From UBA4738 sp002413305 (lineage in GTDB: Bacteria > Actinomycetota > UBA4738), in the NCBI GenBank assembly GCA_036847185.1, contig DAIUAM010000009.1, forward strand, positions 20,927 through 84,926: 64,000 nt of DNA, read 5' to 3'. Positions 57,886-64,000 of this stretch are shown piece after piece. Numbering within the stretch: position 1 is the stretch's first letter; each line of letters begins with the position of its first letter. The translations under genes and the position numbers were made by a program. Below the pieces are notes generated by a model. The model worked only from the letters and a program-made list of their open reading frames with translations, did no database searches and was not told the DNA's origin.

Positions 57886-58925
57886 TCGGACACCTTCTCC
57901 CGCTCGGGGAGGCGCTCGTCGTCCTCGCCGCTGGCGAAGACGGTCTCGATCACGTCTTCGATCGGCGGGTCCTCGATGGTCAGGTCGGCGACGGCCTGTT
58001 CACTCAACAGGCGTGCCGTGATCCGCGAAGTCTCCAGCTTCGGCACGCGCAGGGTGATCTTCTGATCGTCGCGGTGGATGACCTCGCCGTACGCGCCGAG
58101 GTCGATGGTCGGGTCGTCCAGGGTGACCCCGATCGTCTTGTAGGCGGCGAATCGCGAAGACAATCCCGACAGCCCGCCGTCGAACAGGATCCGGCCGTGG
58201 TGGATCACGATGACCCGCTTGCACAGGGCCACCACGTCGGCCATGTAATGACTGGTCAGGAGCACGGTCGCGCCATACCGCCGGTTGTATTCGGCCACGA
58301 ACGCCCGGATCCGCTTCTGCATGGTCACGTCGAGCCCGATGGTCGGTTCGTCCAGGAAGAGCACCTGCGGGCGATGGAGCAGCGAACCGACGATCTCGAC
58401 CTTCATCCGCTCGCCGAGCGAGAGGTTCCGGACCGGCTTGCGCACCAGATCTCCCACCTCGAGCAGTTCGACCAGCTCGTCCCGCGTCTCCGCGAACGCC
58501 TGCGGCGGGATCCGGTAGATGGCCCGGTTCAGCTCGAAGGAATCGGCGGCCGGGATGTCCCACTCCAACTGGTTGCGGTTGCCCATGACCAGCGTGATGC
58601 GGCTGAGGAAGTCCTTCTCCCGCCGGGACGGGGTGGCGCCGAGCACGGTCAACCCCCCGCCGGTCGGGTACAGCAGCCCGGCTAGCATCTTCAGCGTGGT
58701 GGTCTTGCCCGCGCCGTTCGGGCCGAGGAACCCGACCACCTCGCCCGGGGCGATGTCGAAGCTGATCCCGTCCACCGCGTTCACCTGGCGGGTCCGGCGA
58801 CGCACCAGCGAGCGGATGGCGTGCTTCAGCCCCGCTTCGCGTTCCGGCACGACGAACGTCTTCCGTAGCTCCACGACCCGGATGGCGGGGTCGGCGGGAC
58901 CCGGGACGGGATGGTCTTCCGGCAT
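57882..58925 (-). CDS. ABC transporter ATP-binding protein
   Basis: 347 residues. Walker A GFLGPNGAGKTTTLKMLAGL near 72, Q-loop-like region with N-R-N-Q-L, signature NLSLGERMKVEIVGSLLHRP, Walker B VLFLDEPTIGLDVTMQKRIR, and H-loop LLTSHYMADVV. The insertion REAGLKHAIRSLVRRRTRQV before Walker A is typical of the DUF990-linked ATPases. About 80 residues at the C-terminus form an extra regulatory domain. The ATG at 58925 starts the operon; a TAAGCT box lies about 60 nt upstream. It drives export by the two following permeases. Confidence 0.93.
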   Translation of the reverse strand: MPEDHPVPGPADPAIRVVELRKTFVVPEREAGLKHAIRSLVRRRTRQVNAVDGISFDIAPGEVVGFLGPNGAGKTTTLKMLAGLLYPTGGGLTVLGATPSRREKDFLSRITLVMGNRNQLEWDIPAADSFELNRAIYRIPPQAFAETRDELVELLEVGDLVRKPVRNLSLGERMKVEIVGSLLHRPQVLFLDEPTIGLDVTMQKRIRAFVAEYNRRYGATVLLTSHYMADVVALCKRVIVIHHGRILFDGGLSGLSSRFAAYKTIGVTLDDPTIDLGAYGEVIHRDDQKITLRVPKLETSRITARLLSEQAVADLTIEDPPIEDVIETVFASGEDDERLPEREKVSE

Positions 58926-58986
58926 GCGCGTGGCTCCCTCGCGTGCGGGCCGGTCCCCAGCGGCCCCGCCCGCCGCGGGAGTCAGC

Positions 58987-59517
58987 TTACCGGCCGGAGG
59001 ACCGCCTCCGTTCGCGCTCGCGAGCGTCCATCTCTTCGCGAAGAGCGCCCAGGACCTCGACCTCGATGAGGTCCTTCGGCCGTGCCGCAGCTCGCTTCAT
59101 CCGGATAAGGTCGTCGATCGACGCGACGAGGACGCGAAGCCCGTCGAGATCCATCGGCGCGGCGGTGGCCAGGAGATCCTCGTAACCGGAGACCCCCGAC
59201 GGCGTCCCAAGGCAGTCCAGGCTTCCGGCGTCCGTGGCGAAGGTGAAGTGGTCACCGCGCTCGAGGGTCTCGGCGTCGAGCAAGAACGGGACGTCGGGCG
59301 GGGCGCCGCGGAGCCTCGCGTGGAGCTCGCTCAGCGCCTCCGCCAGCGCCACGAGGTTCTCCCGGTCGCGCGCGTAGCACACGTCGAGGTCGTTGGTGAG
59401 GGTCGGCGAACCGTGCAGCCGGGCACCGAAGCCCCCGATCATCACGAACCGTACCCCTCGATCGAGCAGGACCCGAAGCGCGCGGAGCGGATCGAAGGGT
59501 GCGGGGGGCCGGCTCAT
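58987..59517 (-). CDS. Nucleotidyltransferase-fold protein, possible toxin of a TA pair
   Basis: 176 residues. FVMIGGFGARLHGSPTLTND followed by LDVCYAR contains the nucleotidyltransferase signature G-G-x(13)-D-L-D, with metal-binding Asp residues. The downstream part (GSLDCLGTPSGVSGYEDLLA, SIDDLIRMKRAAARPKDLIE) matches AbiEii/DUF1814-like or related minimal nucleotidyltransferases. The ATG at 59517 overlaps the stop of the XRE regulator gene (ATGA). A toxin role is inferred from this arrangement; an alternative is a nucleotidyltransferase that modifies tRNA or a small molecule. Confidence 0.75.
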   Translation of the reverse strand: MSRPPAPFDPLRALRVLLDRGVRFVMIGGFGARLHGSPTLTNDLDVCYARDRENLVALAEALSELHARLRGAPPDVPFLLDAETLERGDHFTFATDAGSLDCLGTPSGVSGYEDLLATAAPMDLDGLRVLVASIDDLIRMKRAAARPKDLIEVEVLGALREEMDARERERRRSSGR

Positions 59518-59849
59518 GCGGTTCGCCCACCTTGCGAAGCTCGCGCGCTCCGCAAGGCGCGTTCCACGTTCCAGCCCTCCTCGGCCGCCAAACGAGCCCG
59601 GGCTCCTGGCGTGAGATCGAGCAGCGCGCGGATGGCCGACCGGTCGATTCCGACTCCGAGCCTGGGCGCCGCCTCGAGCGCCTGCCCGCACGCTGCCAGC
59701 AACCGGTCCAGCGTGTCGACGCGCGGGACAACCGCGCCGGACTCGATGCGAGCGATCGCCGGCTGCGGGACCCGCGAGGCGCGCGCGAGGGCCCGTTGCG
59801 TCAGGCGCGCGCGCTGTCGAGCCTGCCTGAGCATCCTGGCCGCGTTCAT
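59514..59849 (-). CDS. XRE-family HTH protein, possible antitoxin
   Basis: 111 residues. The HTH_XRE domain spans residues 5-60: LRQARQRARLTQRALARASR (helix 2) and VPQPAIARIESGAVVPRVDT (recognition helix). The C-terminal half (IRALLDLTPGARARLAAEEG) has the L-T-P-x-x-R motif often seen in XRE antitoxins and nucleotidyltransferase-linked regulators. A perfect palindrome lies 2-21 bp before its ATG, so self-repression is likely. It is the first gene of the pair. Confidence 0.82.
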   Translation of the reverse strand: MNAARMLRQARQRARLTQRALARASRVPQPAIARIESGAVVPRVDTLDRLLAACGQALEAAPRLGVGIDRSAIRALLDLTPGARARLAAEEGWNVERALRSARASQGGRTA

Positions 59850-59850
59850 C

Positions 59851-59870
59851 TGATAACGAATATGTTATCA
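59851..59870. promoter_or_regulatory. Palindromic operator of the XRE-nucleotidyltransferase pair
   Basis: TGATAAC (59851-59857), six bases, GTTATCA (59864-59870), starting 2 bp before the ATG at 59849. The arms are AT-rich in otherwise GC-rich DNA, and a minus-strand TAACAT (-10) lies within it. Binding by the XRE protein is inference. Confidence 0.65.
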
Positions 59871-59886
59871 CGGAGGGTAGGTCTTG

Positions 59887-60372
59887 TCAGACCGCCCGGA
59901 TCAGCCACCTCCGGAACCGGTCGGCCAGATCGGCGCCACCGCGCGGGGCCGGCTTCGGGTCGAGCCACGAGGCCCGCTTGGCGTCGTTCTGGAGCACCAC
60001 CCACTCGTAGCCGTACGTCCGCGGGCCGGCCCAGAACGGTTCGACCCAGGACTCGCGGACCAGCGTGGCCACGCCCGCGTAGCCGTATCGGGGGCGGCCT
60101 CTCCAGAAGTCGTCGAGATCGTGGAGCGGGGACCCCAACGTCCTGTTCTGCACGGCGCGGATGTCCGAATACTCCCCCACCCAGCAGATCCGGACGACGG
60201 CCTTCGCCACGAACAGCCCACCTCGGAGCTGCACCCACACGCGGTCGTCCTGGAAAGCCCCGAGCTTGTACAGGGGCCCGGGGACCCCGCGCGTCTCCAC
60301 GCCGAACCCGACGGACGGCGCTTCCGGCGAGCCCGCGAGGTGTTCGAGTGAACGGATCAGGACGTGCTCCAC
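59887..60372 (-). CDS. Hypothetical protein
   Basis: 161 residues, not recognised. Composition is aromatic-rich (DDRVWVQLRGGLFVAKAVVR; DFWRGRPRYGYAGVATLVRE; TYGYEWVVLQNDAKRASWLD). That and the length suggest a PUA/ASCH-like beta barrel that might bind modified bases, but this is only a resemblance. The GTG at 60372 lies 9 nt after TAGGAT. It ends 17 bp from the operator of the XRE pair. Confidence 0.6.
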   Translation of the reverse strand: MEHVLIRSLEHLAGSPEAPSVGFGVETRGVPGPLYKLGAFQDDRVWVQLRGGLFVAKAVVRICWVGEYSDIRAVQNRTLGSPLHDLDDFWRGRPRYGYAGVATLVRESWVEPFWAGPRTYGYEWVVLQNDAKRASWLDPKPAPRGGADLADRFRRWLIRAV

Positions 60373-60381
60373 CCATGGAGC

Positions 60382-60387
60382 ATCCTA
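60382..60387 (-). promoter_or_regulatory. -10 box of the hypothetical gene at 60372
   Basis: TAGGAT on the minus strand, 9 nt before the GTG at 60372. Leaderless type. Confidence 0.5.
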
Positions 60388-60413
60388 CGGATGGCCGGAC
60401 GAGGGCGCTCCGC

Positions 60414-61190
60414 TCAGACCGCCGCCGGCTCCCGGACCGCCCGCGACCCGATGCGCCGGTGCTTCTGGATCTCACGACGAAGCAGGATCGGGTACCCAAC
60501 GGTCCCGACCAGAGCGAACAGCCACCACTGGATCATGTAGCTGAAGTGCGGGCCCTCGTCGAGGGGCGGGAGCGGCACCCGCTTCGGCAGCGACCCCGGC
60601 GCTCGCGGGCTCGAGGACTCCTGCCAGATGTACATCGGCACGGTCGGGAGCGATTCCAGCTTCGCGAACCGCCCGAGATCGATCCAGTTCGTCACCGGCG
60701 CGGGCCGGGTGGGGTCCGAGGAGGTCTTCTCGGGCGGGAACAGGACCCCGGTGACGGTCACCGTGCCGGACGGCGGCGCCGCCCGGGTGATGGGCGGTTT
60801 GTCCAGGTCGAAGGGCACCCAGCCGCGGTCCACGAACACCACGCGGCGATCCGAGGTGATCAGAGGTGTCAGCAGGTCGTTGCCCGGGTTGTCGTTCAGG
60901 TCCCGTCCCACCAGCACCTCCTCGTGCCGCGGGTCGTACACACCGGTCACCGTCACTCTCCGGTAGAGCTGGGCCGCTGGAGCCGGGGCGGAGCCGGTCG
61001 GGATGAGCGCGTCCAGCGCGATCGGGGGCAGCGCCCCCTGGCGTTCGACCTGCCGGTTGTAGGCTCGAACCTGGATAAGCCGGTCCCGCTGCCAGAAGCC
61101 CGCCACGACGCACCCGGCCACGATCGCGAGCACGAACACGTGCCGAAGGATCTTCCGGGGGGTCAGCAGGAAGCGGGGGAAGGGCGCCAT
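60414..61190 (-). CDS. SURF1-family protein
   Basis: 258 residues with the SURF1 topology: one helix at each end (HVFVLAIVAGCVVAGFWQRD and YMIQWWLFALVGTVGYPILL) enclosing an extracytoplasmic domain. Family features are G-F-W-Q-R-D-R-L near residue 30, V-T-V-T-G-V-Y-D, VVFVDRGWVPFD and GPHFSYMIQWWLFA. SURF1 helps assemble haem a into cytochrome c oxidase. No cox genes are in the window. A TAGGCT box lies 12 nt before the ATG at 61190. Confidence 0.88.
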   Translation of the reverse strand: MAPFPRFLLTPRKILRHVFVLAIVAGCVVAGFWQRDRLIQVRAYNRQVERQGALPPIALDALIPTGSAPAPAAQLYRRVTVTGVYDPRHEEVLVGRDLNDNPGNDLLTPLITSDRRVVFVDRGWVPFDLDKPPITRAAPPSGTVTVTGVLFPPEKTSSDPTRPAPVTNWIDLGRFAKLESLPTVPMYIWQESSSPRAPGSLPKRVPLPPLDEGPHFSYMIQWWLFALVGTVGYPILLRREIQKHRRIGSRAVREPAAV

Positions 61191-61285
61191 GTCCAGCGGA
61201 GGAGCCTAGCCGGTCGGGTTCGAAATGGGACCGGGGCGGGAAGGAACTCGACACAGACCACACGTCACCGACCGCAATTGAACGG

Positions 61286-61708
61286 TCAGCCCTGCGCGGG
61301 GACCAACCCCAGCTGGGTCAGGAACCCCAACTGGTCCCAGTACGCCCGGTGCGCGGTGAGTCGTTCGCCGTCCGTCTCGAGCACCGTGACGAAGGGGACG
61401 GAGACGACCTTCCCGGTGGGGGGAACGTCGCCGGCGGGGGTGACCATCGGGCCGGTGTTCGTCCCCGCGTAGATGCCTTCCATGGCCGCACTCGAGGGGC
61501 CCTCGGTCGTCGCGTCGATCTCGAACCGGGCGTCCGGGAAGGCCGTGAAATACCCCTGGAGGAAGGCGGCGGCCGGTTCGGAGCCCTGGAAGTTCCCCGC
61601 CGGGGACGCGAACCGAACGTCGGGGCTGAGCAGCGCGGCCGCCTCCTCCACCCGGCCCTCACTGAGGAGTTCGAAGTACTTCGTCCCGAGTTCGGCAGCC
61701 GTGGCCAT
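61286..61708 (-). CDS. SnoaL-like (NTF2-fold) protein, ester cyclase type
   Basis: 140 residues. MATAAELGTKYFELLSEGRV then EEAAALLSPDVRFASPAGNF and AAFLQGYFTAFPDARFEIDA follow the NTF2-like cone fold of SnoaL-like proteins. GKVVSVPFVTVLETDGERLT leads to the final strands and HRAYWDQLGFLTQLGL. AAGGAGGG precedes the ATG at 61708. Members isomerise, cyclise or merely bind small ligands. No function can be assigned. Confidence 0.82.
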   Translation of the reverse strand: MATAAELGTKYFELLSEGRVEEAAALLSPDVRFASPAGNFQGSEPAAAFLQGYFTAFPDARFEIDATTEGPSSAAMEGIYAGTNTGPMVTPAGDVPPTGKVVSVPFVTVLETDGERLTAHRAYWDQLGFLTQLGLVPAQG

Positions 61709-61854
61709 GGTCCCTCCTTGTCGTCGCAGCATCCTGTGGGCGCGGTCGAACCTACGTCAGGCCCGTGCGTCCGGCAAGGTGGCGGGTACCATGCTCGGAC
61801 CGCCCCGACCCCGACAGCGGGATCCGCCGAGACCTCAAGGGAGGAAACGACCCG

Positions 61855-62655
61855 ATGGCCACGATCGTGAGCTTCCACGCCCACCCCGACGACGAGACGA
61901 TCGCGACGGGAGGCACGCTGGCGAAGGCTTCCGCCGAAGGGCATCGGGTGGTCATCGTGATCGCCACGCGAGGCGAGCACGGCGACGTGGTCGAGGGCGT
62001 GCTGGCGCCCGGCGAGGAGCTCTGGAAGCGCCGGATCCAGGAGGCCGAAGCCGCCGCGGCGATCCTCGGAGCGCACCGGCTGGAGTTCCTTGGCTACAAG
62101 GACAGCGGGATGATGGGCACCCCGGAGAACGACGCGCCCGGTTCGTTCTGGCGGGCCGACGTGGAGGAAGCCGCCGGGAAGGTCACCGAGATCCTGCGGG
62201 AGGAGAAAGCCGACATCCTGACCGTGTACGACGATCACGGGAACTACGGACACCCCGACCACATCCAGGTCCACCGAGTCGGGGTCCGGGCCGGGGAGCT
62301 GGCGGAGACGCCCCGGGTGTTCGAGGCGACGGCGAACCGCGACGAGATCCAGCGACAGATGGCCCGGGCGAAGGATGCCGGGATCGAGATGCCCGGCGGC
62401 CTCGACACGGAGCAGCTGGTGGAGTTCGGCATGCCGGAATCGGCCCTCACCACCGCGGTCGACGTTGGTGACTACCTCGACGTCAAGCGCAACGCAATGA
62501 TCGCCCACGCCAGCCAGATCGCCGAGTCGTCGTTCTTCCTGGCCATGCCCGACGACATGTTCGCCCTGGCGTTCGGGACCGAATGGTTCATCCACCGAGG
62601 CGTCGACCCCGGCATCTCGGAGCACGACCTGTTCGAGGGCCTGGACGCGTCGTGA
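61855..62655 (+). CDS. PIG-L family deacetylase (mycothiol-pathway or conjugate amidase-like)
   Basis: 266 residues. The zinc motif is complete: IVSFHAHPDDETIATGG (H-P-D-D-E) near residue 9 and NYGHPDHIQVHR (H-P-D-H) near 141. VVIVIATRGEHGDV and FLGYKDSGMMGTPEN match MshB/Mca proteins, which deacetylate GlcNAc-inositol or cleave mycothiol S-conjugates. GGGAGG precedes the ATG at 61855. The amidohydrolase gene starts within its stop (GTGA), so the two are coupled. A role in thiol-conjugate or amide turnover is plausible but not shown. Confidence 0.9.
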   Translation: MATIVSFHAHPDDETIATGGTLAKASAEGHRVVIVIATRGEHGDVVEGVLAPGEELWKRRIQEAEAAAAILGAHRLEFLGYKDSGMMGTPENDAPGSFWRADVEEAAGKVTEILREEKADILTVYDDHGNYGHPDHIQVHRVGVRAGELAETPRVFEATANRDEIQRQMARAKDAGIEMPGGLDTEQLVEFGMPESALTTAVDVGDYLDVKRNAMIAHASQIAESSFFLAMPDDMFALAFGTEWFIHRGVDPGISEHDLFEGLDAS

Positions 62656-63839
62656 CGGTCGCGCGGCGGGTACGCGTCACAGGTGGGCAGGTCGTCGATC
62701 CGCCAACGGGGACGGTCGAACCCAGGGAGCTGCTGGTCGAAGAGGGCCGGGTGGTGTCGACGCTCTCGGATGGGGAGGTCGAAGAGGTCGATGCCCGCGG
62801 GCTGTTCGTCCTCCCCGGGCTGATCGATTGCCACGTGCACCTCGTGATGCGCGGGGAGGACGCGGACCCGTCGGCCGCCGCGCGCCGGTCGCCCGTGGAG
62901 ATCCTCGCCTCGATCCGGGAGGCAGCGGCTCGGACCCTCAGGGGCGGGATGACCACCGTCCGCGACCTCGGCGGATGGGACTACCTGGAGATGCAGGCGA
63001 GGGACGAACCGGAGGAGCCGATGGCCCGCATGGTGCTGGCCGGGCGCCTGCTTTCGATCCCCACCCCGGCCGTCGCCTACTACCCGGGGATGTACGAGGT
63101 GGTGCGAGGCGCGGAGGAGGTTCGGGCGGGAGTGTCGAAGCAACTCGCGCACGGCGCGGACTGCATCAAGGTCATGGCCACGGGGGCGATGCTCTCCCCC
63201 GAGGACGAGGACGCCCAGGAAGCGCAGCTGTCCGAGGAGGAGATCCGGGCGGCGGTGGACACGGCGGCCGCTGTGGGGGCGCACGTGGCCGCCCACGCCC
63301 ACGCGCTGTCGGGGATCTGGGCCGCGGTCCGGGCCGGCGTGGCGAGCATCGAACACGGCACGTTCGCCGACGAGGCGGTCCTTCGAGGGATGGCGGCGCG
63401 AGGCACGTTCCTGGTCCCCACCATCAGGGCCTCAGCGGGCCCGCTCGGCGATCCGGCGTTCGCCGGCACGCTTCCTCCCCACATCCGCCGACGGCTGGCG
63501 GACGCGCACGAGATCCATCTGGAGATGCTTCGCCTGGCTCATCGGGTCGGGACCCCGATCGCCATGGGAACCGACGCCGGCGCGCCCGGCGACCTCCACG
63601 GCGCGAACGCCGAGGAATGCGTGGCGCTGGTCGACGACGTCGGCCTCACCCCAGCGGAGTCGATCAGGACGGCAACGACGGACGCCGCACGGTTGCTCGG
63701 CCGCGAGGGCGAGATCGGAACGCTCGCGGAAGGCGCCTGGGCCGACGCGGTGGGCTATCTCGTCGACCCGCTCGACGATATCCGGGCGCTTCGCGAGCCG
63801 GCCCTGGTCATCAAGGCCGGAGCCACCGTCCCGCCCTAG
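62652..63839 (+). CDS. Metal-dependent amidohydrolase
   Basis: 395 residues. Metal ligands: H-x-H in LPGLIDCHVHLVMRGEDA, Lys in ADCIKVMATGAMLSPEDE, His in HVAAHAHALSGIWAAV, His in SIEHGTFADE and Asp in IAMGTDAGAPGDLHGANAEE. This is the imidazolonepropionase-like or dipeptidase-like group. The GTG at 62652 overlaps the PIG-L stop. Because both enzymes act on amides, they may work in sequence on one substrate. The 147 nt after the stop hold no gene until the leaderless start at 63987. Confidence 0.9.
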   Translation: MTVARRVRVTGGQVVDPPTGTVEPRELLVEEGRVVSTLSDGEVEEVDARGLFVLPGLIDCHVHLVMRGEDADPSAAARRSPVEILASIREAAARTLRGGMTTVRDLGGWDYLEMQARDEPEEPMARMVLAGRLLSIPTPAVAYYPGMYEVVRGAEEVRAGVSKQLAHGADCIKVMATGAMLSPEDEDAQEAQLSEEEIRAAVDTAAAVGAHVAAHAHALSGIWAAVRAGVASIEHGTFADEAVLRGMAARGTFLVPTIRASAGPLGDPAFAGTLPPHIRRRLADAHEIHLEMLRLAHRVGTPIAMGTDAGAPGDLHGANAEECVALVDDVGLTPAESIRTATTDAARLLGREGEIGTLAEGAWADAVGYLVDPLDDIRALREPALVIKAGATVPP

Positions 63840-63973
63840 TCCGACCCTTCAGTCGATCTTCTACATGGCACCGCGTTGAGTCTCATCCCGAGGCACTGAC
63901 GATCTTCCATCGGTCGCTGCCCGAGCCACAGCCGCCGGAGGCAGGCTAGTGGTGCGTCTGTGAAATAATCTGG

Positions 63974-63979
63974 TATGTT
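63974..63979 (+). promoter_or_regulatory. -10 box of the gene cut by the window end
   Basis: TATGTT, 7 nt before an ATG at 63987, in a locally AT-rich patch (63960-63985). It repeats the leaderless pattern. Confidence 0.45.
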
Positions 63980-63986
63980 AATCACC

Positions 63987-64000
63987 ATGCCAATCATGAC
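63987..64000 (+). CDS. First codons of a gene continuing beyond the window
   Basis: ATGCCAATCATGAC encodes M-P-I-M-T/N and runs off the end. It is called only because the -10 box stands at the distance seen for other leaderless genes. The product cannot be guessed. Confidence 0.3.

Noticed and set aside
1..64000. CRISPR arrays, insertion sequences, prophage genes.
   Set aside because: No regularly spaced repeats, terminal inverted repeats with transposase, or phage structural genes were found on reading through.

Overview
The window is a 64 kb stretch of GC-rich bacterial DNA that looks actinobacterial. The hints are GC-rich third codon positions, frequent GTG starts, many leaderless genes with a TANNNT box 6-12 nt before the start codon, an HrcA-type CIRCE operator on groEL, a PIG-L deacetylase of the mycothiol type, PAC2, and RipA-like NlpC/P60 cell-wall hydrolases. 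I cannot place it below phylum level; an uncultured soil-type actinobacterium would fit. The content is chromosomal. I see no transposase, integrase, phage gene or CRISPR array.

Layout. 0-2 kb: a flippase-like membrane protein, two broken gene ends fused head to head (EAL and VOC remnants) and tRNA-Arg(CCT). 2-7 kb: MarR regulator, LUD protein, a frameshifted Gfo/Idh/MocA oxidoreductase, a cupin-SRPBCC pair and an HD-GYP/LuxR protein. 7-16 kb: an MgtA-type P-ATPase, hyuA-hyuB with a tandem palindromic operator upstream, and an S9 peptidase. 15.6-28 kb is the signalling region: a stand-alone receiver, a universal-stress-protein/UbiB-kinase fusion, a UspA, and three sensor kinases of one paralogous membrane-GAF-HisKA_3 family. 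With them are a NarL-type regulator and a receiver fused to a class III adenylate cyclase. One kinase lacks its phospho-acceptor histidine. 28-31.5 kb: an OmpR-type two-component pair (the kinase is frameshifted) followed by two small exported proteins with 11-bp-period direct repeats in their promoters.

31.5-38.8 kb: DUF309, SIMPL and TauE proteins, a PrmC-like methyltransferase divergent by 19 bp from an acyl-CoA dehydrogenase pair, a GroES-like protein and Fpg. 38.9-49.4 kb: three exported cell-wall proteins (SLH-NlpC/P60, coiled coil-NlpC/P60, coiled coil-lysozyme-like), a Rieske protein, groEL with CIRCE, PAC2 and an amidohydrolase. 49.4-55.8 kb: an operon of three more kinases of the same family, linked by ATGA overlaps and with no response regulator beside it. 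55.9-64 kb: a three-gene ABC-2 exporter, an XRE-nucleotidyltransferase pair resembling a toxin-antitoxin module, SURF1, a SnoaL-like protein, a PIG-L deacetylase-amidohydrolase pair, and the start of a gene cut by the window end.

The main theme is signalling. Six paralogous kinases, one of them catalytically degenerate, sit with a receiver-adenylate cyclase that would couple phosphorelay to cAMP. Two genes carry single-base frameshifts, each compatible with loss of one base from a short homopolymer. They may be real or may be sequencing errors.
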